From Pseudonocardia sp. ICBG1293 (GTDB lineage: Bacteria; Actinomycetota; Actinomycetes; Mycobacteriales; Pseudonocardiaceae): 64,000 bases of DNA. Below the pieces are notes generated by a model that saw only the letters and a list, made by a program, of their open reading frames with translations, did not search any database and was not told the DNA's origin. The stretch covers positions 62,001 to 126,000 of the forward strand of contig NZ_JAHLEL010000009.1 of NCBI RefSeq assembly GCF_020131355.1. The letters are read 5' to 3'. The position numbers and the translations under genes are program-made. Below, piece by piece: positions 7,653 through 16,668 of this stretch (positions are counted from its first letter, which is position 1; each line of letters opens with the position of its first letter).

Positions 7653-9263
7653 TCAGCCCGTCGGGGCCCGGTCGATGGGCCGCTCGCCCGGGCGGGCGGT
7701 GGCGTAGAGCTCGTCGCCGAGGGCACGGTGGCCCTGCTCGACCGCCGCACGGCGCAGCTTCAGCGTCGGGGTGAGCTCGCCCGAGTCCCCGGTCCACGCC
7801 CGCGGCAGGACGGCGTGGGCACGGATCCTCTCCGCCCGGCCGAGCGTGCGGTTCGCGGTGTCGAGCGCCTTCTCGACCAGCACGCGGGTCCGCGGGTCGG
7901 CGACGACGTCCTCGGGGTCGCCGTGCAGACCGTGGCGGGCGAGTTCGGCGAAGTCGGGCACCAGGAGGGCGACGAGGAAGGGCCGTCCGTCGCCGACGAC
8001 GAGCACCTGGTCGACGACGGGGGACCCGGCCAGGACGTCCTCGATCCGGGCGGGCGAGATGTTCTCCCCGCCCGCGGTGATGATGAGGTCCTTCTTGCGG
8101 CCCGTGACCCTGAGGAACCCGCCCCGCCACTCCCCGAGGTCCCCGGTCCGGAACCACCCGTCGACGAACGAGTCCGCCGTGGCCTGCGGATCGCCGCGGT
8201 AGCCGCGGGCGAGGTGGGGTCCGCGCACGAGGATCTCGCCGTCGTCGTCGATCCGGACGGTGGTGCCGGGGAGCGGGCGACCGACCGTCCCGGCCCGGTC
8301 CCGGTAGGCGTCGTCCGGACCGGTGTAGGTCGCGACGGCGGTGGTCTCGCTCAGGCCCCAGAGGTCGTGCAGGGGCAGCCCGACCGAGTCGAAGAACTCG
8401 TGGGTCGGGGTGGGCAGCGGTGCCGAGCCCGTGACCAGCCACCGGGCACCGTCGAGCCCGAACCGGGTGGCCAGCTGCTCGTGGGTGACGCCGTCGCGGA
8501 GCATCTCGCGCATCTGCCGTTCGATGCGCTGCCAGATCCGGGGTACGGAGGTGAACAGCCGTGGCCGGACCTGCCGGAGGACCTCGAACAGGGTGGCCGG
8601 GTCGGCCACGGTCGTCACGCCCGTGCCGCCGACCAGCGCGGCGTAGTGGCCGATCACCCGGTCGACGATGTGCGCGTGGGGGAGGTAGGAGACCGTCGTG
8701 CCGCCCTCCAGGCCGACGACGGAGTCCAGGGCGCGGAGCTGGAAGACGATCGCGGAGTGGGTGAGCTCGACGCTCTTCGGCCTCCCGGTCGTACCCGAGG
8801 TGAAGATCAGGGTCGCGACGTCGTCCGGCTCCGGTTCGTGGCGGACGAACGCGGGATCGGTCGGCAGCCGGTCCAGCTCGTCGACGGTGACGACCGGGAC
8901 CCCGGCCGGGACGTGGCCCGCACGCAGCAGGTCGGGATCGGCGACCACCAGACGGGCGCCCGCCCGGGCGACGAGCTCGGCGGACTCCGGAGGGGGTGCG
9001 GTGACGTAGAGGGAGAACGGTGTCGCGCCCGCCATCAGCGCCGCCAGGTCGCTGAGCTGCCACTCCGGCCGGTTCCCGATCAGGAGCGCGACGGTGTCCC
9101 CCGGGCGGACCCCGAGGGCGCCGAACGCGGACGCGAGCCGGAGCGCCCTCGCGGCGTACTCGCGCCGGGTCCAGCGCACCGCACCGTCGCCCGAGCACAG
9201 GGCGACGGCGTCCGGATCGGCGGTCACGTGGGCGTCGAAGGCGGAGAGCAGGGTGTCCGGCAT
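7653..9263 (-). CDS. AMP-dependent long-chain acyl-CoA synthetase/ligase
   Basis: 536 aa adenylate-forming enzyme. ATP/AMP motif 'LIFTSGTTGRPKSVELTHS' near residues 155-175, 'WGLSETTA' (A5-like), 'GWFRTGDLGEW' (A7) and 'TGRKKDLIITAGGENISPA' (A8, hinge), then the C-terminal lysine loop 'LTPTLKLRR'. The TSGTTGRPKSVELTH plus GRKKDLIIT pattern is that of long-chain fatty-acyl-CoA ligases (FadD15-like). It would activate a fatty or aromatic acid to its CoA thioester. Start at the ATG 9263; the frame remains open upstream to 9338 but without a better start. Convergent with the TetR at 7581. Confidence 0.88.
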   Translation of the reverse strand: MPDTLLSAFDAHVTADPDAVALCSGDGAVRWTRREYAARALRLASAFGALGVRPGDTVALLIGNRPEWQLSDLAALMAGATPFSLYVTAPPPESAELVARAGARLVVADPDLLRAGHVPAGVPVVTVDELDRLPTDPAFVRHEPEPDDVATLIFTSGTTGRPKSVELTHSAIVFQLRALDSVVGLEGGTTVSYLPHAHIVDRVIGHYAALVGGTGVTTVADPATLFEVLRQVRPRLFTSVPRIWQRIERQMREMLRDGVTHEQLATRFGLDGARWLVTGSAPLPTPTHEFFDSVGLPLHDLWGLSETTAVATYTGPDDAYRDRAGTVGRPLPGTTVRIDDDGEILVRGPHLARGYRGDPQATADSFVDGWFRTGDLGEWRGGFLRVTGRKKDLIITAGGENISPARIEDVLAGSPVVDQVLVVGDGRPFLVALLVPDFAELARHGLHGDPEDVVADPRTRVLVEKALDTANRTLGRAERIRAHAVLPRAWTGDSGELTPTLKLRRAAVEQGHRALGDELYATARPGERPIDRAPTG

Positions 9264-9372
9264 CCACCGGACGCTAGGGAGGCCGGGCGCCCCGGCCCAG
9301 AGGCCCGGCCGCCACCGCACGGTGGTGCCCGGCACCATGGCCGGGCCCCGGTGCCGCCCCCAGCCTGGGGAG

Positions 9373-10362
9373 GTGCCTCACTCCGTCGTTCTCGCCCAGC
9401 GGCCCCACGGCCGGGTCCGCAGCTCAGACTTCGCGCGCGTCGAGGTCGCCCGACGGCCCTGCCCCGAGGGCGGGGTCCGGGCCCGGACCCGCCACCTCAG
9501 CATCGACCCGGCCATCCGCGGCTGGCTCGACGACCGCCCGAGCTACCTCCCGCCGGTCGGGGTGGGCGAGGTCGTCCGCTCGCTCGGCATCGCCGTGGTC
9601 GAGGAGTCCCGGCACCCGGACCTCGTCCCGGGGGACGTGGTCCGCGGCTTCACCGGCTGGCAGGAGGAGGTGCTGATCGAGGACCCGCAGCGGTGGGACC
9701 GGCTCCCCGACGCCTCGACCGCCCGGCTGGGTGTGCTCGGCATGACGGGCCTGACCGCGTGGGTGGGCATGGGGGACATCTGCGCGCCGCGGGCCGGGGA
9801 GACGGTGTTCGTGTCCGCCGCCGCCGGCGCAGTCGGTTCGACCGCGGTCCAGCTGGCCCGGATCGCGGGGGCGCGCGTCGTCGCGAGTGCGGGCGGCCCG
9901 CGCAAGGGTGCGCTGCTGACCGGGGAGCTCGGCGTCGACGCGGTCGTCGACCACCGGGCCGACGACTGGGCGGAGCAGCTCCGCGACGCGACCCCGGACG
10001 GGGTGGACGCGGTGTTCGAGAACGTCGGTGGCCCGATGATGGAGGCCGTCCTGGACCGGATGAACAACGGTGGGCGGATGGCGCTGTGCGGGCTGATCGC
10101 CGGGTACAACGACGTCGTCCGGCCCCCGGGACCGCGCAACTTCGGGCTGCTGGTGACCAAGCGCATCCGGGCCGAGGGGTTCGTCGTGGTCGACCACGGC
10201 GACCGCGCGGCGCGGTGCGAGGCCGAGCTCGGCGCGCAGGTCGAGGCGGGCACGCTGCGTGCGTTCGAGACCGTGGTGGAGGGTTTCGACAGCGTCGTCC
10301 CGACGTTCGTCGACTCCTTCGGCGGCGACCACGTGGGGAAGCTGGTGGTCAGCCTCGGGTGA
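9373..10362 (+). CDS. NADP-dependent oxidoreductase (zinc-independent MDR, CurA/PTGR-like)
   Basis: 329 aa. Medium-chain reductase with N-terminal 'RHLSIDPAIRGWLDD', which matches the leukotriene B4 dehydrogenase/CurA group, and the Rossmann motif 'VSAAAGAVGSTAVQLARIAG' near residues 150-170. 'FENVGGPMMEAVLDRM' and 'GRMALCGLIAGYN' are also typical. No zinc-binding cysteines are present. It would reduce an enone or quinone with NADPH. The GTG at 9373 is taken because the homologous fold begins there; GGGGAG abuts it directly, so the message may be leaderless or start slightly differently. Its 3' end overlaps the convergent PucR gene by 14 bases. Confidence 0.85.
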   Translation: MPHSVVLAQRPHGRVRSSDFARVEVARRPCPEGGVRARTRHLSIDPAIRGWLDDRPSYLPPVGVGEVVRSLGIAVVEESRHPDLVPGDVVRGFTGWQEEVLIEDPQRWDRLPDASTARLGVLGMTGLTAWVGMGDICAPRAGETVFVSAAAGAVGSTAVQLARIAGARVVASAGGPRKGALLTGELGVDAVVDHRADDWAEQLRDATPDGVDAVFENVGGPMMEAVLDRMNNGGRMALCGLIAGYNDVVRPPGPRNFGLLVTKRIRAEGFVVVDHGDRAARCEAELGAQVEAGTLRAFETVVEGFDSVVPTFVDSFGGDHVGKLVVSLG

Positions 10363-11548
10363 GGGGGGCGAGCTCGACCGCGACCCGCAACACCGCGGAC
10401 CGCGCGTCCACCGGAACCGGGAGCAGCGCGGCGACCCGTTCGAGCCGTTTGACCACCGTGTTGGGGTGCACGGTGAGCCTGCGGGCCGTGCGGGTCGGGC
10501 TGCCCAGCTCGGCCAGCCAGATCCGCAGGGTCTGCAGGAGCTCGTCGTGGGCGGGGTCGGCGAGGGGCCCCAGCAGGGCCCTCGCCCAGGGCACGGCGAG
10601 TCCGGGGTCGCCGTCGGCCAGGGCCAGCAGCACGACGTCGTCGAACCGGACCACCGGGCCGTCGACCCGGTGCGTGGCGAGCCGGTGTGCCCGTGCCGCC
10701 TCCCGGTGCGAGGCACGGAACCCGGCGAGACCCCGGTGCGTGCTGCCGAGGGCCAGGCGCAGCCCGGACGCGCCGGGCGTCCAGTCTTCGGCCTCGTCAC
10801 CGGAGAACCAGCCGTGGACGGCCGTGGGGCCGTCCGGGACCGCGACCAGCTGACGGGGACGGACGAGGGCGCGGAGCCGGGCGACCGCACTGTCGAGCTC
10901 GGCGGGGGTGGCGTGCGGACCCCAGATCACGAACGCGGTGTGGGAGTCCGCGAAGCGGTAGCCCAGGCGCGCCTCCGCCGCGCCGACCTGCGCCGTCCCC
11001 GCGAGCACCTCGGCGAGCACGGCCCGGAGGTCGGAGGCGTCGCGCTGACGCAGGAGCTCGCGCTCCTGGGCGTAGGCCGCGGTCGCGGCGGCGCAGGCGG
11101 TGCGCAGGTAGCGGAAGAGCCGGTCCAGCACGGTCTCGAGGGCGTCCGCGCGGCGGGCGTCGGGCACCCCGGTCCCGCGCAGGTGCGCCGCGAAGGTCGT
11201 GACGATCACGTCCGCCGCGGCGTCGTAGGCGAGGACCAGGTCGGCCAGGTCGGTCCCCGCCCTGGCCCGCCGGCGCGCCCAGCGCTCGGCAGGCCTGCCC
11301 AGCTGGACCCGCACCCCGGGCGTCGCCGATCGTGCGGCCTCCCGCAGCAGCGGCACGTGGGAGCCCAGGGCCTCGCGGAGCAGACGGCGGTCCGTGTCGT
11401 CGCGCGCCACCGCGGGCGTGGCGGCGACGACGGCGTCGTACATGTCCTCGACGATGCGGGCGGCGCACTGGTCGAGCCAGGTGACGAACTCCGCGGCGGA
11501 CGGGTGCGACGGCGTCGTCGACCTGGCTCCGGTCCCGGAGCTCGGCAT
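10349..11548 (-). CDS. PucR/CdaR-type helix-turn-helix transcriptional regulator
   Basis: 399 aa. The C-terminal ~60 residues carry the PucR-type HTH ('LQTLRIWLAELGSPTRTARR' then 'LTVHPNTVVKRLERVAALL'). The centre holds a GGDEF-like/CdaR middle region ('HTAFVIWGPHATPAEL'). The N-terminal half is helical, with an RsbRD-like stretch ('WLDQCAARIVEDMYDAVVAA'). ATG at 11548 is in frame; an ATG at 11556 is not. It is divergent from the deacetylase/SDR pair and a near-perfect 12-bp inverted repeat sits in the spacer, so it probably activates or represses those genes. Confidence 0.82.
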   Translation of the reverse strand: MPSSGTGARSTTPSHPSAAEFVTWLDQCAARIVEDMYDAVVAATPAVARDDTDRRLLREALGSHVPLLREAARSATPGVRVQLGRPAERWARRRARAGTDLADLVLAYDAAADVIVTTFAAHLRGTGVPDARRADALETVLDRLFRYLRTACAAATAAYAQERELLRQRDASDLRAVLAEVLAGTAQVGAAEARLGYRFADSHTAFVIWGPHATPAELDSAVARLRALVRPRQLVAVPDGPTAVHGWFSGDEAEDWTPGASGLRLALGSTHRGLAGFRASHREAARAHRLATHRVDGPVVRFDDVVLLALADGDPGLAVPWARALLGPLADPAHDELLQTLRIWLAELGSPTRTARRLTVHPNTVVKRLERVAALLPVPVDARSAVLRVAVELAPLTRG

Positions 11549-11574
11549 GGGCGCATCGTAGGGTCGTCCGCGGC

Positions 11575-11606
11575 CCGCCCGGGTGTGCCGGGACCACACC
11601 GGGCGG
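11575..11606. promoter_or_regulatory. Inverted repeat between PucR regulator and deacetylase
   Basis: Arms CCGCCCGGGTGTG (11575-11587) and CACACCGGGCGG (11595-11606) pair along 12 bp with one extra G in the left arm and a 7-base spacer. The position between the divergent genes suggests an operator for the PucR-type regulator. Confidence 0.5.
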
Positions 11607-11657
11607 TGTGCGCCGGACGGGTCGCGGGCCTCCGGCGGCGCCCACCACGCTCGTTCC

Positions 11658-12664
11658 ATGACCGACACCACCGCGCTCACCGGCGAGAGCGGACCCGCGC
11701 AGGAGCCCCTGCGGCTCGCCGTCACGCTCGACGACCCGTTCATGTGGAGAGGCGCCGGCTTCCCGCCCGGCTACGACCCGGACGTCGTGCTCGGGCGGCT
11801 GTGCGACGCGTTCGAGCGGTACCGGGTCCCCGAGGTGTACGCCTTCACCTCCACCGCGCCGGTCGAGGACCACCCGCAGTGGCTCTCGGCGCTCGACCGC
11901 TGGACCGGACGCGGCCACCACGTCGCGGCCCACACCCACGCGCACGCCAGTCTCAACTGGACCGACGTCCCGTCCTACGTCGCCGATCTCGACCGCAACC
12001 TCGAGCTGCTCGAGCCGTGGCTGGCGAAGGCCCCCACCCGGTACTTCCGCTACGCCTTCGACATGTGGGGCGACACGAGGGACAAGACCGACCAGGTGCA
12101 GACCCACCTCGCCCGTCGTGGCCTGCTGCCCGCACCGATCACCCACTGGTTCTACGACGTGCAGTTCCTCGTGGCCTACCTGCGCACCCTGCGCACCGGG
12201 GACACCGGGGCCGCGGCCTGGGTGCGGCGTCGCTTCGCCGAGACGGCGGTCGACGCGCTCCGCAACCAGGCCGCCGCGGCCCGGGAGGTCTTCGGAAGGC
12301 AGCCCGCGCACATCACGGCACCCCGATCGCCGCCGACGCCTACGCCGAGGTCCTCGCCGGCTACGCGGCCGCCGGCGTCCGGTTCATCACGCTGGAGGAG
12401 GCGATGAGCGACCCGGCGAACCAGATCGTGCCCCCGACGGTGACCCGGTACTTCCGCAACTCCACGCAGAAGTGGGCCGAGCACGCGGGGATCGGCGTCG
12501 CCGACACGCCGCCCCGCGTCCTGCACGAGGTGCAGCGCTGCTGCCCGGTGGAGGGGATGACCGAGGCCGACCTGCTCGGCCCGGCCCTCGTCGCCGCGGC
12601 CCGGGCCGTCGGCTCCGCACCGGTGACGACCGACCTGGACTGGAACCCGGTGGTGGAGGCATGA
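11658..12664 (+). pseudogene. Polysaccharide deacetylase family protein, frameshifted
   Basis: The first ~215 residues from ATG 11658 resemble a polysaccharide deacetylase (NodB-type): 'LAVTLDDPFMWRG' carries the catalytic-base/metal Asp pair region, and 'HVAAHTHAHASLNW' the metal-binding H-x3-H. Near 12310-12325 the frame breaks: after 'FGRQPAHI' the homologous continuation 'HGTPIAADAYAEVLAGYAAA' is found one frame away and runs to the stop at 12662-12664. The net change is a loss of 1 base modulo 3. A family-typical leucine-rich strand just before the His is missing, so a deletion of about 10 bases is plausible rather than a single-base miscount. The end overlaps the following SDR by ATGA, showing the pair was an operon. 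Confidence 0.72.
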
Positions 12665-13431
12665 CGGACCTGTTCGACATCGGCGGTCGCACGGTCGTCG
12701 TCACCGGCGGGACGCGGGGGATCGGTGCGATGGTCGCCGAGGGGCTGCGCGACGCCGGGGCCCGGGTCCTGGTGACCTCCCGCAAGGTCGACGCGTGCCG
12801 GGCCGCGTCCGAACGGCTCGGCTGCCCCGCGGTGCCCGCGGACGTGAGCACGCCCGAGGGGGTCGCCGCCGTGCTCGACGGCGTGCACGCGGAGTTCGGC
12901 GGGTCCCTCGACGTGCTGGTCAACAACGCCGGCGTCACCTGGGGCGCCCCGCTCGACGACTTCCCCCGCGCGGGGTGGGACCGCGTGCTGGGCACCAACG
13001 TGGTCGGCCTGTTCGAGCTCACCACGGCGCTGCTGCCGGCACTGCGCCGGTCGGCAGGCGGCGGGCACGCGGCGCGGGTGGTGAACATCGGATCGGTCGA
13101 CGGGCTGCGGGTACCGGTGTTCGAGAACTACTCCTACTCGGCCGCCAAGGCCGCGGTGCACATGCTGACCCGCCACCTCGCCGCCGTCCTCGCGCAGGAC
13201 GGGGTGCTGGTCAACGCGATCGCGCCGGGCGCGTTCCCGAGCGACATGACGGCCGCCGCCCTCGCCTCGGACTCCGGCCGGACCCTGATCGAGAACGCCG
13301 TTCCGCTCCGGCGGCTCGGCACCGCGGACGACATCGTGGGCGCCGGCCGCTACCTCGTCTCGCCGGCCGGGTCGTACGTCACCGGCGTCGTCCTGCCGGT
13401 GGACGGCGGGATCACGGGGTGCGGCACCTGA
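12661..13431 (+). CDS. SDR family oxidoreductase
   Basis: 256 aa classical SDR: 'VVVTGGTRGIGAMVAEGL' (residues 12-29), 'LVNNAGVTWGAPLDD' near 90, and active site 'NIGSVDG' with 'YSYSAAKAAVHML'. The C-terminus 'GVVLPVDGGITGCGT' is usual. It resembles 2-deoxy-D-gluconate 3-dehydrogenase-like SDRs but the substrate is not determined. ATG overlaps the stop of the disrupted deacetylase, so translation coupling may be affected by that lesion. Confidence 0.87.
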   Translation: MTDLFDIGGRTVVVTGGTRGIGAMVAEGLRDAGARVLVTSRKVDACRAASERLGCPAVPADVSTPEGVAAVLDGVHAEFGGSLDVLVNNAGVTWGAPLDDFPRAGWDRVLGTNVVGLFELTTALLPALRRSAGGGHAARVVNIGSVDGLRVPVFENYSYSAAKAAVHMLTRHLAAVLAQDGVLVNAIAPGAFPSDMTAAALASDSGRTLIENAVPLRRLGTADDIVGAGRYLVSPAGSYVTGVVLPVDGGITGCGT

Positions 13432-13661
13432 TCCCGGTGCCGGCGGGACGGGCGTCGGCGGACGCCGGGGCGCCCGGCGGCTCGTCCTGACCCGTCCGGG
13501 TGGACCGCCGTGACGTCCGGCCGCCGCCGGGCGCGTCCGCGCCGTCCGCCTCGCTGCCGTAGATTCCGGGGCTCATCCGACCGTCGGCTGCCACGTGTGC
13601 CCGGACCCGCACCCCTGGCCGGCCGCTGTGCCGTGGGCACGCGCTCGACAGACGGAGTCGT

Positions 13662-13886
13662 ATGGCGGAAGGGGACATCCCGCTCGACGTCCACGTCGCG
13701 CTGGTCGACCAGCTCCCGCACCGGCTCACCGCGGCGGTGGCCGCGGGTGTGGTCGACCCCGCGGAGGCGCGGGAGCTCGTCCTGCGCGCCCGTCTCGTCC
13801 TCCAGGCGCGCATCGCGACGGACGGCGTGCGGGAGGCCGGGGGTCGTGGAGGGCCCGGCCGTCGCGGTATTCACCCGATCGGGTGA
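13662..13886 (+). CDS. Small hypothetical protein
   Basis: 74 aa. No family recognised. Codon third positions are strongly G/C and the first ~58 residues form plausible amphipathic helices ('[20 protein letters not shown]', '[20 protein letters not shown]'), followed by a Gly/Arg-rich tail. No strong ribosome-binding site is visible before the ATG. It sits alone in the spacer between the SDR and the ferritin-like gene and may be a short regulator or a spurious frame. Confidence 0.4.
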   Translation: MAEGDIPLDVHVALVDQLPHRLTAAVAAGVVDPAEARELVLRARLVLQARIATDGVREAGGRGGPGRRGIHPIG

Positions 13887-14010
13887 TGACGAGTGTCGGC
13901 GCCGCGTCGTTGACGGTGTAGGTGCGCCGGTGCGGCGCCCATTCCGAGCCCGACCTCGGAGACACGGCCCCGGACCCGGCCGTCCCATCGGGCCGACACG
14001 AGGAGTTCTC

Positions 14011-14994
14011 GTGTTCCACGGATTCAGCAAGAAGTTCCTGAACGACTCCATCGAACGCAGTACCGACAGCGCGATGGACCGCAGGCGGTTCCTGCGCGCG
14101 GCGGGGCTGACCGGAGCCGGGGTCGCCGGCCTCGGCGTCCTCGGCAGCGGTATCGCCTCGGCGAGCGAGGGCGGCCTGCTCGGTGGTCTCGGCCTGCAGG
14201 GGAGCAGCGAGGACGACGGCGGTGTCTCCGACGCCGCCGTCCTGAACTTCGCACTCAACCTGGAGTACCTGGAGGCCGAGTTCTACCTGCGCGCCGTGAC
14301 GGGCAACGGTCTGAAGGACTCCCAGATCGACGGGAAGGGCGAGCTCGGCGGTGTGACCGGGGGCTACAAGGTCTCGTTCGAGACCAAGCTCGGCCGCCAG
14401 TACGCCGAGGAGATCGCCCAGGACGAGCGGGCCCACGTCGACTTCCTGCGTGCCGCACTCGGCGACGCGAAGGTCGCCCGGCCCGAGATCGACCTGCAGG
14501 AGGCGTTCACCGCCGCGGCTCGGGCGGCCGGCGTCGTGGGCGCGAACGAGACCTTCGACCCGTTCAAGGACGAGACCAGCTTCCTCCTGGGGGCCTTCAT
14601 CTTCGAGGACGTCGGGGTGACCGCCTACAAGGGCGCGGCGCCCCTCGTGTCGAACAAGACCTTCCTGGAGGCGGCGGCCGGGATCCTCGCGGTCGAGGCC
14701 TACCACGCCGGTCTCGTGCGGACCCTGCTGCTGCAGGGCGGCGCCGCGGAGACCGTCGGCAAGATCTCCGACGCCCGCGACTCGCTCGACGGCCCCGCCG
14801 ACCTGGACCAGGGCATCGTCGACCGGGCGGGGAACGCGAACATCGTCCCGGCCGACGAGAACTCCATCGCCTTCTCCCGCACGCCCGGTCAGGTCCTCAA
14901 CATCGTCTACCTCGACCCCCGTGCCGTGACCCGCGGCGGGTTCTTCCCTGACGGGGTGAACGGCGACGTCGACACCAGCGACGCGAACGGCTGA
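14011..14994 (+). CDS. Tat-exported ferritin-like domain protein
   Basis: 327 aa. GTG start with AGGAG at about 5 bases. An unusual ~24-residue cytoplasmic leader precedes a twin-arginine signal '[19 protein letters not shown]' and a cleavage region '[10 protein letters not shown]'. The mature part is a Ferritin_2/DUF4439-like four-helix bundle, with Glu/His in '[15 protein letters not shown]', '[18 protein letters not shown]', '[14 protein letters not shown]' and '[16 protein letters not shown]'. Related proteins are called desiccation-related or stress-induced; a di-iron site is likely but the function is not known. Followed by a strong bidirectional terminator. Confidence 0.85.
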   Translation: MFHGFSKKFLNDSIERSTDSAMDRRRFLRAAGLTGAGVAGLGVLGSGIASASEGGLLGGLGLQGSSEDDGGVSDAAVLNFALNLEYLEAEFYLRAVTGNGLKDSQIDGKGELGGVTGGYKVSFETKLGRQYAEEIAQDERAHVDFLRAALGDAKVARPEIDLQEAFTAAARAAGVVGANETFDPFKDETSFLLGAFIFEDVGVTAYKGAAPLVSNKTFLEAAAGILAVEAYHAGLVRTLLLQGGAAETVGKISDARDSLDGPADLDQGIVDRAGNANIVPADENSIAFSRTPGQVLNIVYLDPRAVTRGGFFPDGVNGDVDTSDANG

Positions 14995-15031
14995 CCCGAT
15001 GGTCCGCCGACGGCGGACACCGTCCTGATCC

Positions 15032-15079
15032 ACGACGACGGGGCGGGGCCACCCACCGGTGGCCCCGCCCCGTCGTCGT
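15032..15079. terminator. Bidirectional terminator hairpin
   Basis: A perfect 22-bp stem (15032-15053 with 15058-15079) with a 4-base CACC loop, extremely GC-rich and without a long U tract. It lies between the convergent ferritin-like gene and the secreted-protein gene and can serve both strands. Confidence 0.88.
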
Positions 15080-15091
15080 CCGGTGGTCCGC

Positions 15092-15475
15092 TCAGCCCTG
15101 CAGGCCGGTGGCCTGGTCGAGGACGCTCTTCTGCGCCTGCTCGGTGGAGGCGGCGGCCCCCTGCTCGGTGGTCGAGTCGATCGAGTTGTCCTGGACGACG
15201 GTCTGTCCGTCGCCGCTCGCGGAGTCCTCGTTCGCGAAGTCGCTCAGGCCGAGGACGTCGGAGACGTTGAACGCCGGGTTGAGCTGGGTGACCGGGGCGA
15301 GGCTGGAGTTGCGCTGCTCGGTGGACGCGCCCTGCTCGCCCGAGACGGTGCCCTCGGTGGTCTGGGTCTGCTCGCGGGTGGAGTCTCCCTCGTCGGCGAA
15401 CGCCATGCCGGCCACGCCGAGGGTCATCGGAACGGCCATCGCGGACGCGACGACGGTACGCACGGACTTGCGCAT
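15092..15475 (-). CDS. Small secreted Gln/Ser/Thr-rich protein
   Basis: 127 aa. Signal peptide over residues 1-27 ('VVASAMAVPMTLGVAGMAFA'), then a low-complexity acidic chain rich in E, Q, S and T ('STREQTQTTEGTVSGEQGAS', 'STTEQGAAASTEQAQKS') around a central 'QLNPAFNVSDVLGLSDFA'. There are no cysteines. No characterised family is recognised; it is likely a surface or extracellular structural protein, in the same size class as the chaplin-like pair at 35-37 kb. ATG 15475 has GGAG close upstream. Confidence 0.72.
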   Translation of the reverse strand: MRKSVRTVVASAMAVPMTLGVAGMAFADEGDSTREQTQTTEGTVSGEQGASTEQRNSSLAPVTQLNPAFNVSDVLGLSDFANEDSASGDGQTVVQDNSIDSTTEQGAAASTEQAQKSVLDQATGLQG

Positions 15476-15777
15476 GAGTGTTCTCCTTCATTCGGTGATG
15501 CACAAAGGGGGCGCCGATGTGCTGTTTCCGACGCTATCCGTCCACTCGGCGAAGGTGACCTGGGGGGCGGTGACGAAAATCGCTCCGCGACGCCGGAACG
15601 GCACGCTGGAGAATAGGTGATCCGACCCCGGATAGGGCTCTGAGCTGCTGTTTCAGTTCCATGCGTAAAATCCGCGTCATGTTTGCGTCATGCATCGGGC
15701 ACGTGCCACCCGATGGTGTGAAAACTGCATTCGGTGCCGTGGCGAACGCGCCTTGGTGTTGCGCGATGAATAGCTTT
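15476..15777. other. AT-richer intergenic region, no gene
   Basis: About 300 bases between the secreted protein and the GAF-ANTAR gene, both on the minus strand, noticeably AT-richer than the window. It contains a hairpin-capable CATCGGG/CCCGATG pair (15693-15699 and 15709-15715) around GGCACGTGCC, and two copies of GCGTCATG 12 bp apart just before it. It probably holds the promoter of the secreted-protein gene and the end of the ANTAR transcript. No coding frame with convincing codon use is present. Confidence 0.5.
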
Positions 15778-16479
15778 TCAACGCCATTCGAGAATGGTCG
15801 CGGGATCGGTGGCGCCGTGGACCACGGACGTCGCCACCTCGCCGAGCGGGCGCCCGTTGCGGCGCGCGTGACCACGCAGGAGCTCGAACGCCGCCCCCAC
15901 GTCGACACCGCCGTGCACCGCGAGCATCCCCTTCGCCTGCTCGACGGCCACCCGGCTCGTCAGCGCCGTCCGGAGCTGGTGCAGCTCGGTCGTCGCGCGC
16001 TGCGAGGCCATGGAGCGCAGGAGCGCGACCGCGGCCGCCTCGGCGAGCAGCCCCAGCACCTGCAGGTCGGGGGCGGCGTCCGCGGGTCCCAGCACCAACA
16101 GCGCGCCCACGGTGTCCGGCCCGTGCCGCAGCGGGAGGGCCCAGGCGGCGTCGACCCCGGCGGCGAGCGCCTTCGCGGCGAACACGAGCCACCGCGAACG
16201 CTCGCGGGCGAGGTCCGCACAGTGCACGGGACGGCCGGTCCGGGCGCTCTCCCCACCGGGCCCCTGGCCGAACCCGGCGGCCAGCGCCGCACGCGGACCC
16301 GTGGGACCGGACGCCTCGACGCCGCGGACCGCTCCCTCGGTCAGCAGGGCCGCGCCGGCGGTGAGCCCGACGAGGCGCTCGACCGATCCGACGAGATCGG
16401 CCAGTACCGCGGCGGGATCCCCGCCCTCGGCCGCGACGAGCCCGAGTACCGCCGCACCGAGGTCAGCTGAGTTCTCCAT
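15778..16479 (-). CDS. GAF and ANTAR domain-containing protein
   Basis: 233 aa. An N-terminal GAF-like sensor (about residues 25-155; 'WALPLRHGPDTVGALLVLGP') is followed by an ANTAR RNA-binding domain (about 168-225; 'SRVAVEQAKGMLAVHG' and 'AFELLRGHARRNGRPLGEV'). ANTAR proteins bind paired hairpins in leader RNAs to stop termination; the actinobacterial GAF-ANTAR form is common and its signals are mostly unknown. It is divergent from the SpoIIE phosphatase gene and may belong to the same stress-signalling module. Confidence 0.9.
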   Translation of the reverse strand: MENSADLGAAVLGLVAAEGGDPAAVLADLVGSVERLVGLTAGAALLTEGAVRGVEASGPTGPRAALAAGFGQGPGGESARTGRPVHCADLARERSRWLVFAAKALAAGVDAAWALPLRHGPDTVGALLVLGPADAAPDLQVLGLLAEAAAVALLRSMASQRATTELHQLRTALTSRVAVEQAKGMLAVHGGVDVGAAFELLRGHARRNGRPLGEVATSVVHGATDPATILEWR

Positions 16480-16668
16480 CGCACGGTGTTCGTAGATACC
16501 GGTGGTCCGGTTTCCGCCGATGCGTCACCGGACCTCGTCGGGTGGCGCCGGCCCGGATGGGTGGCCGGGAGCGGCGAGCGGCCGCGGGCGACTCCGCATC
16601 CCCTAGGCTCGGCTCCCCGCACGACCCCGACCTCCTTTCTCGTGCCGTCGGCGACAAGGGACGAATCG